Part shown: positions 26,134 through 32,917 of the stretch, one piece after another
Numbering within the stretch: the stretch's first letter is position 1
Layout of the letters: each line of letters opens with the position of its first letter
DNA from: Gadus chalcogrammus
Lineage: Eukaryota > Chordata > Actinopteri > Gadiformes > Gadidae
Direction of reading: 5' to 3'
DNA length: 64,000 nucleotides
NCBI RefSeq assembly: GCF_026213295.1
Contig: NC_079418.1
Coordinates: forward strand, 6,353,979 to 6,417,978
The notes under the pieces: generated by a model
What the model saw: the letters and a program-made list of their open reading frames with translations, nothing else
What the model was told of the DNA's origin: nothing
Databases searched by the model: none
Made by a program: the position numbers and the translations under genes

Positions 26134-29100
26134 GGTGGTGGTGGTGGTGGTGGTGGTGGTGGTGTTAGTGGTTCATGGTGGTGGTGGTGTTAGTGGGTCA
26201 TGGTGGTGGTGGTTGTGTTAGTTGGTTATGGTGGTGGTGGTGGTGGTGTTAGTGGGTCATGGTGGGGGTGGTGGTGGTGGTGGTGGGTCATGGTGGTGGC
26301 GTTACACGTTGGTGCTGGTGGTGCCCTGTCAGGTGGAGGACTCACCGGAGCGCACGGGGTACCTCCCGGTCAGGAAGGCGGCCCGGCTGGGGGTGCAGAG
26401 CGGGGCGGCGGCCAGGTGCTGGGTGAGCCTCACCCCCATCTGGGCCAGACGGTCTATGTGAGGGGTGCTGGGGGGAGGAGGGAGTGGGAGGGAGGGGGAG
26501 GCACCGCCCAGGTTCAGGGGTGGTGGTCACTCACTCTCTCCCTCACTCCCTCACTCAATCTCTTCCTTGCTCACTCACTCATTTGGTCTCTCACTCACAC
26601 ACTCACTTGGGCACTTACACTCACAAAACACTCACTAACTCACTAACTCATTCACGTGAGTCACGTTGTGACGTGATGACGATGTGATAGCACGCCGGCA
26701 TGCCGCGCTTCGTTTCCCACAGGAGTATGTCTACCTGATCTTCTAAAGACTCATCAACCCCGACCAAACTTTTCCTAAAAAACTATCCGAAAAATATCCA
26801 AACAGGCTACTCTAGCTTTTTTTCACCTCGCAGAACGATGAGTAAAGCCAAAGCCAAAGCCGCGCAAAATACGGAAACCGATGAAGCCCTGACCCTGGCG
26901 TCTTTTTCCAGCTTGCTGGAGACAAAGCTTGCCTCCCATAGACAAGGAATCTCTGATGACTTCAATAAAGCCCTCACTGCTCTCGAGGGAAAACTTGATG
27001 GGATCTCAACAACAGTGACTGCCAACTCGTTCAAACTCACGGCTCTCGAGACAAGTGTAAATGACCAGGACAGACGCCTGTCAGTGTTAGAAGAAAAAAC
27101 CAGCACACTAACAACAAGCAACGCTAAGTTAGCCGCCAAGGTACTTGACCTCGAGTCACGTAGCCGACGAAACAATATAAGAGTTATTGGCTTACCTGAA
27201 ACCATTGAAGGCACTCAACCCACCGCCTTTTTCTCTAACATGCTTGGGGAAGTCTTCGGTGATGTCCTGGGCTCACCGCCGGAATGTGAAAGGGCCCACA
27301 GATCCCTGGCTCCTAAACCAGCTCCTCACCAGCGACCGAGGCCAGTCATAATACGGCTTCTTAAATTCCAACATAAAGACAGGATCATCCGCGAGGCCCG
27401 ACTGAAGAGAGGACAGCTAAAGTTCCAAAACCATTCCATACTCATCTTCGAGGACTATCCCCCAGAGGTCGTGGAATTACGGAGGGAGTATCGTGAGGTC
27501 ATGTCAGAGCTGTACAAGCTGAATCTTAAACCAGCCTTACTTTTCCCAGCCAGGCTCACCATCCACTGCCCGAAATCGGGAGGAAGGAAAAACGTTTCCT
27601 CAGTGACTGAAGCGAAAAATCTCATAGCGTCCCACAAACATGACTAACTGTTATTTATCTGTTTGCTTTCGCTTTCATGGACTCGGCCTACCCGCAAATT
27701 TCGTAAATGATTAGACCTGCAGACAGGACTAAAACGGATATGCCCCCCTCATAACGGGGGATCTGACGTTCTTCTTTTTTCCTTTTTGCTTATTCTTTTC
27801 ATTTAGTACAACGTCCTTTAATTGCAGATGGAGGATGGGTAGGTGGGGGAGAGGGATGAGATCTATCTGTTTATGTTCTTCAAATCCAAACTCTCTGGCC
27901 GACATATGATATGGGTAAACGGAAGTGACAGCGATGCAAAATCATCTCGCAAGACATGGTACTGGTTTACTTCTGCGTATATGTGTGTGTGAGCGAACAC
28001 ACCCGGTGCCTTTTTTGTTTAATTATCTGTATGTGTATGAGTATGTATGCCTGGTGCTTTTGTGTGTGTATGGTTGTATGGATGAGTGTTTTCCCAGTAC
28101 ACCTACTTGAAAATCCAACTATTATGAAATATGGGTTTTGTTGACTTCAATAATGATGGAGATACACAGCAATGTACTGATATTGGTAGCAATGTCACAT
28201 GTAATGTCTATAACACAGAGCAATTAAAACCTGTCTATGATCAGCATAACTACTCTCTGCTGCATCTTAATATCAGAAGCCTTAGTAAACACTATGATGA
28301 TTTAACTTCATTACTCACCACCACAGGTTGTAGCTTCGATATTATTGGATGCAGTGAATCTTGGCTCAATGATTACTCATGTGTAGACTTATTTAACCTT
28401 GACGGGTATACCCTACATCTTAAGAACAGACCCAATAGAAGAGGTGGAGGTGTTTGCCTTTATGTAAAAAATAGTATTTTTGTAAAAGTTTGTGATTTTG
28501 ATATTGATGATGATCACTCTGAATCTTTATTTATTGAAATTAACACTAAGGATAAAAACCTAATTGTTGGTGTAATCTATCGTCCACCAGATTTAGAGGT
28601 AAACTGGAAGACTTGTTACACAAACTGAACAAGTCAAACAAAGACTGTATCATTCTTGGTGACTTCAATCTAGACATATCCAAGAATGATGCAGCAAAAC
28701 ATGATTTCATTAATACTATGCACTCCTCTTCCTTCTTCCCCACTATCAACACATTCACCAGAGTCACACAGACCTCCAGCTCCATCATCGATAACTTCAT
28801 TACCAACATTCGGAACACCAGGTTAGTGACAGGAGTGGTACGGTCTGACATCACTGACCACTTTCCCATAGCATTCTTTTATGGCTCAGCCAAAATGTAC
28901 TCGATCCCACACCCTAAAACTAAAAAATGTAAAATTATAAATGAGATAACATTACAGCTGTTAAATGCTAACCTGCTAACCAAGCCATGGGAGACCATTT
29001 ACAACTGTACCACTCCTGACGCTGCATATGACAATTTGATAAAATACAATCAATGACTCCATCGAGGTTTCTATCCCTGTGAAATCGGTCAAATGCCGGA

Positions 29101-31611
29101 CCACTGCCCAAAATCCCTGGATAACTAAGGGAATTGTAAAATCCATCAAACATAAGAATAAACTTTATAAGTGCTACCTCACAAATCCAAGTACTGAAAC
29201 TAAAAAGAAATACCCTACTTATAGAAACAAGCTCACTCACATAATTAGAAAGAGTAAGAGTAAGTATTACACTGAACTTTTCAATTCATCACGGGGTGAC
29301 TGCAAGAGGATGTGGAAAGTCTTAAGTGGAGTCCTAAACAAGGGTTGTCAACCTATTGTTCTTCCAGTCACTGGAGACATCGAAGAAGACCTCCCTACAA
29401 ATTTTAACAACTACTTTGTTTCTATTGGGGAAAATCTCGCTGCCACCATCAGACAACCCCAGGGGGTACATTTTCAACAATACTTAACTGGCAATTACTT
29501 ACACTCCTTTTTCTTGAAGCCAACAGACAGTGCTGAACTTTTCGAGATAATTATGGGCTTAAAGACCTCAAATACAGCTGGTATTGATGGTATTAGTAGT
29601 AAAAATCTGAAAACTATTGTCGATGTGATCTTGGAGCTGCTCGCTCATTGCATTAACCTCTCTCTTACAACAGGGGTCGTGCCAAAAATGGCTAAAATTG
29701 CAAAGGTCATACCAATTTTTAAATCAGGAGACAAGAACATCATGAGCAATTATCGCCCCATATCACTATTACCAACTCTCTCTAAAGTATTTGAAAAGGT
29801 TGTATATAACAGACTGAATGGCTATCTTGAAAAATTCAGTTTGGCTTCAGGAAAAAGAGCACCACCTGTATGGCTATACTTGACCTTGTTGAAAAAATCA
29901 ATGACTGTATTGATGAAGGTAAATTTGGAATAGGTATTTTCCTTGATCTATCAAAGGCCTTTGATACTATTGATTTTAAGATACTACTGAACAAACTACA
30001 CCACTATGGTATCAGAGGCCTCGCTCTTGATTGGTTCAAAAGCTATCTCTATGACCGTCAACAGTATGTTTTTGCAAATAACTGTAGCTCACCCTGCAAG
30101 CACATAAACTATGGGGTCCCCCAGGGGTCAATTTTGGGGCCACTCTTATTTATCCTTTACATCAATGATTTTGTAAATTCCACCAATATCTTTCATAAAG
30201 TAATTTTTGCTGACGATACAAATCTCTTCACCTCACACAGAAACCTACTCACTCTCCAAGACACTATAAACACAGGGTTAATCAAAGTGGATGCCTGGTT
30301 TAAATGTAACAAACTTTCACTCAATGTTAATAAAACTAATTATATGTTATTTTGCTCAAACAGAAAGAAAATCAATACTGAACTGGTACATATCAATATC
30401 GACAATCAGGAGATCATAAGGGTAAGCTCCACAAGATTCCTGGGGGTCCACATTGATGAATTTGTCAACTTCAAATATCACATTGATCATCTGACAAAGA
30501 AATTATCAAAATATGTTGGTCTTTTCTACAAACTCAGACATTCTCTACCATTATCTGCTTTACTCACTATGTACAAAACCCTTTTTGAACCGCATCTGAA
30601 TTACTGTAATGCCATATGGTCCAATACCTTTCCCAGTTACCTTTTAAAACTTGAGAGTCTACAAAAGAAAGTCATACGTGCTATGTCCTGGGCTGCAGTA
30701 AATACTCCAACTCGCCCGCTTTTCCATTGCCATGGTCTTCTAAGACTCACTGAATTCAATCTCTTCCATAATGCTTGTCTAATGTTTGAAGTCATAAATG
30801 GCCTAAACCCCAGACTGACCGGCCTGCTCCCTATCTGCCACCCCCAGAACCAACACCGAACCAGGAACAAACACCTGATAACGGTTAAACAACGGCGTTT
30901 ACATTGTACGGGTATGAGTGTTGCCTGCAAGGGGCCACAGATCTGGAACAGACTTGATGAGGATCTAAAGAAGCTGTGCTTTCTGTCCGCTTTTAAAAAA
31001 AAACTAAAAGCATATTTACTGGCTACCTATTTATAATGTACCCTAACAATATGATGGATGTACTGGGATTATTACTGTATGATTGATTGTATGTATTTGT
31101 ATGTTTGTTTTGTCGGCACTGTTAAGTTAAATGTACTGTATGATTGATTGTATGTATTTGTATGCTTGATTGTCTGCACTATTTATGTTTTCTTGCATGG
31201 TACCACATTGTGCATCGCTAAATTGATTGATATTGCTTTCATTAACCTTGGGCCCCCGCCCAAAAGCTTTCAATAGCTTATTTTGGGGGACCCATTCATG
31301 CATGCATGCACGTATGTATGTATGTATGTATGAATAAATAAACTTGAAACTTGAAACTCACTCACTCCATCCCTCCCTCACTCACATATATATGATTATT
31401 ATTTTAAAAGTTGTCATGACCTCTAATGCGTGCGTTACCTAATGGTGTTGTTTCCGTAGCAACCCAGGTCTCCGATGCCCAGGTCGTCCACCATCATGAG
31501 GACGATGTTGGGCTTCTCCTTGGCCCAGAAGGAGGTGGCAGAGGAGACCGGGAGGAGGAGGAGGAGGAGGAGGAAGAGGAGGAGGCACGGCGGGGTAAAC
31601 AGTCCCTTCAT
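3043..31611 (-). CDS. sts: Steroid-sulfatase-type arylsulfatase, complete ten-exon gene
   Basis: Membrane arylsulfatase of the STS/ARSD/ARSE group; STS hydrolyses steroid sulfates in the ER. The coding exons, in transcript order, are 31611-31439, 26467-26346, 21471-21349, 14517-14103, 13583-13447, 13231-13094, 11680-11521, 6061-5940, 5438-5137 and 3138-3043. They total 1788 bp, or 595 residues plus stop; human STS has 583. Every junction is GT-AG with matching phase. Visible catalytic and metal residues are D42 and D43 (VDDLG), C82 in the formylglycine motif CTPSR...TGR, K141 and H143 (GKWHLG), H294 (QVHTALF), D346 and Q347 (SDQGAH) and K372 (GKSTNWEGG). These are the equivalents of the human STS active-site set. 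A Leu-rich signal peptide covers residues 1-25. Two hydrophobic helices (about 189-210 and 217-240) form the membrane hairpin typical of STS. I saw no frameshift or stop. The orthology call (STS versus ARSD/E/H) is supported by that hairpin and the PNPLA4 neighbour. Confidence 0.92.
3200..3410. repeat. CATTCATACACA-type minisatellite in sts intron 9
   Basis: Degenerate 10-14 bp units built from ATTCA(T/C)ACAC. The array is interrupted by the hAT element at 3409-4700 and resumes at 4700. Confidence 0.9.
4027..4170. repeat. 72-bp direct tandem duplication
   Basis: Two near-identical 72-bp units start at 4027 and 4099 (GAATTGCATTGGCTTCT...). They differ at a few bases. Confidence 0.92.
4268..4393 (+). 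pseudogene. C-terminal remnant of hAT transposase
   Basis: Reads [20 protein letters not shown] then RWGSLRNRR and a stop. The LLRIS(I/L)EGP...FDF pattern is the tail after the hAT dimerisation region of ZNF862-like hAT proteins. An AATAAA follows at about 4408. Everything N-terminal is missing. Confidence 0.55.
4700..5130. repeat. CATTCATACACA-type minisatellite, sts intron 9
   Basis: Continuation of the 3200-3410 array, with a higher-order duplication (ACCATTCATTCACCTTCTCA occurs near 4861 and 5030). Confidence 0.9.
5137..5438 (-). CDS. sts: sts exon 9 ([16 protein letters not shown])
   Basis: 302-bp exon covering most of the C-terminal subdomain and ending LWKPWLQ. An open frame continues 10 codons past CAG|GTGGGT before a stop. 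The splice to exon 10 is preferred because it restores a family-like tail. Confidence 0.92.
5460..5830. repeat. CATTCATACACA-type minisatellite, sts intron 8
   Basis: Same motif family as in intron 9, here as clearer 26-bp units of the form CATTCATACACACATCATTCACA. Confidence 0.93.
5940..6061 (-). CDS. sts: sts exon 8 ([11 protein letters not shown]...HEFLFHYC)
   Basis: Encodes [13 protein letters not shown], then [20 protein letters not shown]. One base of Ser464 is left over and completed by exon 9. The donor is GTGAGT. Confidence 0.92.
6219..6480. other. Transposon fragment starting CAGTGGCGGCTGGTG
   Basis: CAGTGGCGGCTGG is a hAT-like end. The following GTAGGGGGGTCTGGGG resembles 43695-43725 inside another hAT. 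No matching right end or target duplication was found. Confidence 0.4.
6546..7227. mobile_element. hAT MITE, 682 bp
   Basis: Ends TAGGGCCCGA and its inverted counterpart (TCGGGCCCTA). It is flanked by a perfect 8-bp target duplication ATCTGTAT (6538-6545 and 7228-7235). No coding capacity; it contains (A)n tracts. Confidence 0.9.
7416..7466. repeat. Stray unit of the 53-bp minisatellite
   Basis: One copy of the unit that forms the array at 10636-10852 (CACTGAAGGCATGATGCCAC...). It is immediately followed by the hAT target site. Confidence 0.9.
7818..9478. mobile_element. MITE with AGCTGTGTTCGAAATCG ends, nested in the 7473-9772 hAT
   Basis: Inverted ends of about 24 bp (AGCTGTGTTCGAAATCGTTC). 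A 0.5-kb relative of the same family lies at 50909-51415. Comparison shows about 1 kb of extra DNA (8201-9220) inserted here. Confidence 0.8.
8201..9220. mobile_element. Third-level insertion with GGGGTGCTG ends
   Basis: Bounded by GGGGTGCTGGGGGTGCTG at the left and CAGCACCCCC at the right. The flanks resume the family sequence seen at 50909-51415. It holds a stretch (8390-8460) related to the repeats at 37 and 39.5 kb. No target duplication was resolved. Confidence 0.55.
9790..10219. mobile_element. TTAA-target foldback MITE, 430 bp
   Basis: Left and right arms of about 175-190 bp are inverted copies (ends AGGCACCCAGTGCAACTTT), with a short spacer. TTAA lies directly outside both ends (9786-9789, 10220-10223), as with piggyBac/Kolobok-type targets. 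Non-coding. Confidence 0.88.
10224..10635. other. Intron 7 spacer, no feature recognised
   Basis: No open frame, repeat or terminal inverted repeat seen apart from an AATAAA near 10576. Confidence 0.5.
10636..10852. repeat. 53-bp minisatellite, four units
   Basis: The GAAGGCATGATGCCACCATA core recurs at 10645, 10698, 10751 and 10804 (period 53). Another copy lies at 7416. Confidence 0.95.
10853..11277. other. Intron 7 spacer, no gene recognised
   Basis: Unremarkable sequence that includes an A-rich run near 11230. I see no coding, TIR or tandem structure. Confidence 0.5.
11278..11510. repeat. CATTCATACACA-type minisatellite, sts intron 7
   Basis: Same motif family as introns 8 and 9, ending just before exon 7. 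Confidence 0.92.
11521..11680 (-). CDS. sts: sts exon 7 (K372, [11 protein letters not shown])
   Basis: Encodes [20 protein letters not shown] through [19 protein letters not shown]372 is the sulfate-contacting lysine of the family. The donor is GTCAGA. Confidence 0.92.
11702..11806. repeat. (GAGG)n/(GAGT)n tract
   Basis: Purine-rich degenerate tetranucleotide repeat in sts intron 6. Confidence 0.9.
11808..12418. mobile_element. TIR MITE with GATTCCACCGGACGCG ends
   Basis: Inverted ends of about 55 bp (GATTCCACCGGACGCGTTAC, then further matching sequence). GTAA lies outside both ends, so a 3-bp TAA (Harbinger-like) target is possible. No coding capacity. Confidence 0.75.
12475..12548. repeat. 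(GAGT)n microsatellite
   Basis: About 18 perfect GAGT units in sts intron 6. Confidence 0.97.
12683..13010. repeat. CACCTAGCAC minisatellite, block 1
   Basis: About 30 degenerate 10-11 bp units CACCTAGCAC(A/G). The repeat restarts after exon 6 at 13262-13385. Confidence 0.93.
13094..13231 (-). CDS. sts: sts exon 6 (metal ligands D346/Q347)
   Basis: Encodes [18 protein letters not shown], then GSNGVYK. The acceptor is CCCCAG and the donor GTAGGA. Confidence 0.92.
13262..13385. repeat. CACCTAGCAC minisatellite, block 2
   Basis: Same unit as the block at 12683-13010. The two blocks flank exon 6. Confidence 0.9.
13447..13583 (-). CDS. sts: sts exon 5 (active-site His 294)
   Basis: Encodes [19 protein letters not shown], with H294 equivalent to human H290, then [16 protein letters not shown]. 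It lies beside a 0.5-kb CCA-rich intron. Confidence 0.92.
13600..14090. repeat. (CCA)n/(CCACCG) trinucleotide tract in sts intron 4
   Basis: Nearly the whole intron is imperfect CCA triplets, after a GAGG-rich start. It gives long Thr/Pro/His or Gly/Val open frames that are not genes. Confidence 0.95.
14103..14517 (-). CDS. sts: sts exon 4: GKWHLG and the membrane hairpin
   Basis: 415-bp exon. It opens with K141-W-H143-L-G, followed by a Cys/His-rich stretch and [17 protein letters not shown]. Two hydrophobic segments joined by a Pro/Gly turn (PAPFGG) match the luminal-side hairpin of STS. The donor is GTAGGG. Confidence 0.93.
14640..14775. repeat. Degenerate GAGT repeat
   Basis: Loose (GAGT/AAGT)n next to sts exon 4. 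Confidence 0.7.
14834..14881. repeat. Perfect 15-bp inverted repeat (hairpin)
   Basis: Arms 14834-14848 and 14867-14881 (ATAGTGGAAAGCAGC and its complement) around an 18-bp loop, just upstream of the L2 element. Confidence 0.9.
15153..15813 (+). pseudogene. L2 ORF1 with SGNH/GDSL esterase domain, frameshifted
   Basis: 15153-15284 encodes a short N-terminal part. From 15290 the frame reads [18 protein letters not shown], with the catalytic Ser in GDS. After a frame change near 15400 it reads [19 protein letters not shown], then [11 protein letters not shown] with the D-x-x-H pair. This is the esterase ORF1 type known from CR1/L2 LINEs. At least two frame changes make it non-functional here. 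Confidence 0.75.
15992..16405 (+). repeat. Three tandem 138-bp repeats between L2 ORF1 and ORF2
   Basis: Units start at about 15992, 16130 and 16268, each with GTGCGGCCTCGCGCTGTCTC and GACTCCCTCTGAAAATAA. A partial, more diverged unit precedes at about 15930. 138 bp is 46 codons, so the open frame runs through. Confidence 0.93.
16422..20310 (+). pseudogene. L2 ORF2: APE endonuclease plus reverse transcriptase
   Basis: Starts [18 protein letters not shown]. Endonuclease blocks: [20 protein letters not shown] and SALSDHF. The frame shifts by one base near 17884. RT blocks follow: [43 protein letters not shown] and CYADDTQLY (catalytic YADD). At 18986-19997 a hAT element interrupts the frame. 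Reading resumes at 20006 as [20 protein letters not shown] and ends at 20310. Insert plus target copy is 1020 bp, so the frame is unchanged across it. Apart from the shift and the insertion the domains look intact. Confidence 0.88.
18986..19997. mobile_element. hAT element, 1012 bp, inside the L2 ORF2
   Basis: Ends TAGAGCTG and CAGCTCTA, perfect 8-bp target duplication CTGGCTAC (18978-18985, 19998-20005). Near the right end it carries GTCGACTAGTCG-like sequence that recurs near 41020. Non-coding. Confidence 0.93.
20760..21056. other. Possible LTR-like fragment
   Basis: Contains GATCGGGTGACCCGATC (short inverted repeat) followed by AACAATAAAGTCTCTTG and ends near CCTCA, reminiscent of an R/U5 stretch. 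No coding region, primer site or second LTR is visible, so this is tentative. Confidence 0.25.
21106..21320. repeat. (GAGT)n microsatellite and derivatives
   Basis: Long GAGT array with ACCGAGT variants, beside sts exon 3. Confidence 0.96.
21349..21471 (-). CDS. sts: sts exon 3 ([17 protein letters not shown])
   Basis: Acceptor GGGGGCAG and donor GTGGGT. It encodes [19 protein letters not shown] and then [10 protein letters not shown]. The polypyrimidine tract of the acceptor is weak, but the phase fits both neighbours. Confidence 0.9.
21535..21625. repeat. (GGT)n tract
   Basis: GGTGGTGGTGTTAGTGGGTCA units. The same higher-order unit fills 25955-26310. Confidence 0.9.
21763..21815. repeat. 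(AT)n microsatellite
   Basis: About 25 AT units. Confidence 0.97.
21816..22510. other. sts intron 2 spacer, nothing recognised
   Basis: No convincing reading frame or terminal repeat seen. Short TATATA at about 22490. Confidence 0.45.
22519..22898. mobile_element. Harbinger-type MITE, 380 bp
   Basis: Inverted ends CGCC(C/T)CGTGCCCACT... with a 3-bp TAA on both sides (22516-22518, 22899-22901). Internal CCGTCAGTTGACCGTTG is matched by CGTTGACTGACGG at the far end. Confidence 0.78.
22909..22956. repeat. Second inverted copy of the MITE end
   Basis: TGCCCACTGCACCGTCAGTC and the next 28 bp form an almost perfect inverted repeat with 22845-22892 around a 16-bp spacer. It looks like the left end of a neighbouring element of the same family. 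Confidence 0.85.
23162..25331 (+). pseudogene. Decayed DUF4806-type multi-exon gene
   Basis: Exon-like blocks with GT-AG borders at 23162-23276, 23615-23706, 23783-23836, 23957-24010, 24105-24158, 24280-24321, 24753-24912 and 25267-25331 (TGA). The first reads [20 protein letters not shown]. The C-terminal pair reads [19 protein letters not shown], then [14 protein letters not shown] and [15 protein letters not shown], the pattern of DUF4806 proteins found in many fish and insect gene copies. Phases agree up to 24321, but the join to 24753 does not give the DUF4806 frame. The central exon is probably lost and the N-terminal part is unclear. The molecular function of this family is not established. 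It lies in sts intron 2, antisense to sts, beside Harbinger-type ends, so it may be transposon cargo. Confidence 0.6.
23318..23540 (+). mobile_element. Possible tRNA-derived SINE
   Basis: A GGTTCGATCTC block (B-box like) lies about 40 bp after TGGTGAGTG (weak A-box like), followed by a non-tRNA body and a T/A-rich tail. It is inside an intron of the DUF4806-type gene. No target duplication was confirmed. Confidence 0.4.
25400..25945. other. AT-rich spacer with ATTCAATGTTGAT repeats
   Basis: 25690-25930 holds several copies of TTCAATGTTGATCA/TTGATTCAAT in both orientations, suggesting an old repeat. Otherwise no feature is seen. Confidence 0.5.
25955..26310. repeat. (GGT)n / GGTGTTAGTGGGTCAT minisatellite
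   Basis: GGT triplets with a recurring GTTAGTGG(G/T)TCATGGT higher-order unit, ending next to sts exon 2. Confidence 0.96.
26346..26467 (-). CDS. sts: sts exon 2: formylglycine cysteine motif
   Basis: Encodes [20 protein letters not shown] then [20 protein letters not shown]82 in C-T-P-S-R is the residue converted to formylglycine in sulfatases. It sits between (GGT)n and (CTCA)n arrays. Confidence 0.93.
26525..26655. repeat. (CTCA)n tract
   Basis: Degenerate CTCACTCA repeat between sts exon 2 and the LINE. Confidence 0.93.
26838..27647 (+). CDS. L1/Tx1-type ORF1 (coiled coil plus RRM-like RNA-binding protein)
   Basis: A 269-residue uninterrupted frame. Residues about 25-105 are heptad-rich (coiled coil), followed by [15 protein letters not shown] at about 110-125. 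Then come [17 protein letters not shown] and [18 protein letters not shown], the arrangement of L1-like ORF1 proteins (Transposase_22 type), which form RNA-binding trimers. It is intact, unlike the ORF2 downstream. ORF1 of this type is expected ahead of an L1/Tx1 ORF2, which is not what follows. Confidence 0.8.
   Translation: MSKAKAKAAQNTETDEALTLASFSSLLETKLASHRQGISDDFNKALTALEGKLDGISTTVTANSFKLTALETSVNDQDRRLSVLEEKTSTLTTSNAKLAAKVLDLESRSRRNNIRVIGLPETIEGTQPTAFFSNMLGEVFGDVLGSPPECERAHRSLAPKPAPHQRPRPVIIRLLKFQHKDRIIREARLKRGQLKFQNHSILIFEDYPPEVVELRREYREVMSELYKLNLKPALLFPARLTIHCPKSGGRKNVSSVTEAKNLIASHKHD
28131..31036 (+). pseudogene. LINE ORF2: endonuclease plus RT, three frameshifts
   Basis: The frame changes near 28603, 29050 and 29838, each repaired by one base. 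Endonuclease blocks are [35 protein letters not shown] and [12 protein letters not shown] blocks are [51 protein letters not shown] and IFADDTNLF (catalytic FADD). The C-terminal part is open to 31036. The motifs place it in the CR1/Jockey-like group rather than L1. Confidence 0.85.
31439..31611 (-). CDS. sts: sts exon 1: start codon, signal peptide, first metal aspartates
   Basis: ATG at 31611-31609 in the context GCTGCCATGA. It encodes MKGLFTPPC, a run of leucines partly made of a (CTC)n repeat, then [19 protein letters not shown]. The donor is GTAACG, and two bases of codon 58 are left over. Confidence 0.92.
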
Positions 31612-31679
31612 GGCAGCCTAACACCTCCTCTGAAGTTATCACCTGGTCGGATGCAGCAGTTTGAACAGATTATTAATAA

Positions 31680-32172
31680 TAATAATTATACACTTCTCAG
31701 CCTCCCTGGTAAAGTCTACTCCAAGGTGCTGGAAAGGAGGGTTCGGCCGATCGTCGAACCTCAGATTGAAGAGGAACAATGCGGTTTTCGCCCCGGACGT
31801 GGAACTACGGACCAGCTCTTCACTCTCGCAAGGATCCTGGAGGGGGCCTGGGAGTATGCCCATCCGGTCTACATGTGTTTTGTGGATCTGGAGAAGGCGT
31901 ATGACCGGGTCCCCCGGGAGAAACTGTGGGAGGTGCTGCGGGAGTATGGGGTAAGGGGGTCTCTCCTCAGGCACGTCCAGTGGGGAGGAGACCTCAGGGA
32001 AGACCCAGGACTAGGTGGAGAGATTATATCTCAACACTGGCCTAGGAACGCCTCGGGATCCCCCCGTCAGAGCTGGTCAATGTGGCCCGGGAAAGGGAAG
32101 TCTGGGGCCCCCTGCTTGAGCTGCTCCCCCCGCGACCCGACCCCGGATAAGCGGATGACGATGAGATGAGAT
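31680..32172 (+). mobile_element. Rex3 (RTE-type) LINE, internally deleted
   Basis: RT text SLPGKVYSKVLERRVRPIVE, EEQCGFRPGRGTTDQLFTLA and CFVDLEKAYDRVPREKLWEV runs to about 31978. It then jumps to the 3'-terminal region (WPRNASGSPRQSW...) and ends in GATGACGATGAGATGAGATG. The middle of the RT, including its YADD block, is missing. It is only about 70-80 bp upstream of the sts start codon and in the opposite orientation to sts. Confidence 0.85.
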
Positions 32173-32184
32173 GAGAGATTATTA

Positions 32185-32475
32185 TTATTATATATTTACA
32201 TTCTCATTCAGGGCGTTTAGCAGATGCTTTTATCCAGAGTGACATACAATAAGTCAATTTTTCAGAAGAAAGAGAAACCACAATATATCTATGTCGGTAC
32301 ATTAAGGATGTTCATAGAAGCAAGTGCCAAGCACTAACAATCACTAAGTTAACCCATCCCTGTACACAACAGAGCTAGCTAGAGTAAGATGCTACATTGC
32401 TACACAACTATAGACAATAACTTAGTACGACATACAATAAGTGTGTACATTAAGTGACCCGGACGTATACAAAAT
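32185..32475. repeat. Common teleost interspersed repeat (TTTAGCAGATGCTTTTATCC)
   Basis: GGGCGTTTAGCAGATGCTTT, then ATCCAGAGTGACATACAATA, is a motif seen dispersed in many fish genomes. I do not assign it to a family. Confidence 0.6.
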
Positions 32476-32480
32476 ACAAT

Positions 32481-32500
32481 AAGTAGGAGGGGTAATAATA

Positions 32501-32550
<50 letters not shown>
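32481..32550. repeat. (AAT)n microsatellite
   Basis: About 20 AAT units. Confidence 0.97.
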
Positions 32551-32552
<2 letters not shown>

Positions 32553-32689
32553 GAATCAGGCAGAGGGGTATTCCATCAAAGTTGCTATCGAAAGCGGTGC
32601 TTAGTTGATTAAGCCCGGTTAGAACTAACACCAACTTCTACTTGAGGCTAAAGCCGTTCCATCAACCCAACTCAGCCGCACCTTGCTCA

Positions 32690-32885
32690 GGGCCCAGTTT
32701 CCCGAAAGAATCGTTGGCCTAAGTGGGTCGTGAAGTGCGTCGTACGAGCATCGTACAGTTTTCACACGTTTCCCGAAAGCATTGTTGGTAACGCACGTCG
32801 TGAAAATGCTCGTAGCTAACGAGGACTCCAGGGGTACTCGTAGGATGCTAAGAGCATCGTTAGCCTACTATAGCCTCAGGGGCGT
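32690..32885. mobile_element. Harbinger-like MITE end
   Basis: GGGCCCAGTTTCCCGAAAG followed by repeated CGTACGA/TCGTTAGC motifs. A related inverted end lies at 42045-42165. A second copy of TTTCCCGAAAGCATTGTTGG sits at 32769. The right end was not found. Confidence 0.5.
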
Positions 32886-32917
32886 CACCAGCGGACATTA
32901 TTATATTGGATATTAGT

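Larger units (their letters stand above)
26690..31352 (+). mobile_element. CR1/Jockey-group LINE region with an L1-like ORF1
   Basis: An intact ORF1 (26838-27647), a 0.48-kb gap, a frameshifted APE plus RT ORF2 (28131-31036), then a 3' end with GGGCCCCCGCCCAAAAGC, GTAT repeats and AACTTGAAACTTGAAACT. It lies in sts intron 1, antisense to sts. Whether ORF1 and ORF2 belong to one element is uncertain. The LINE clade is not assigned. Confidence 0.8.

Noticed and set aside
31426..31660. Plus-strand frame joined to Rex3 RT
   Set aside because: The first part is the antisense of sts exon 1; only the Rex3 section from about 31680 is real.
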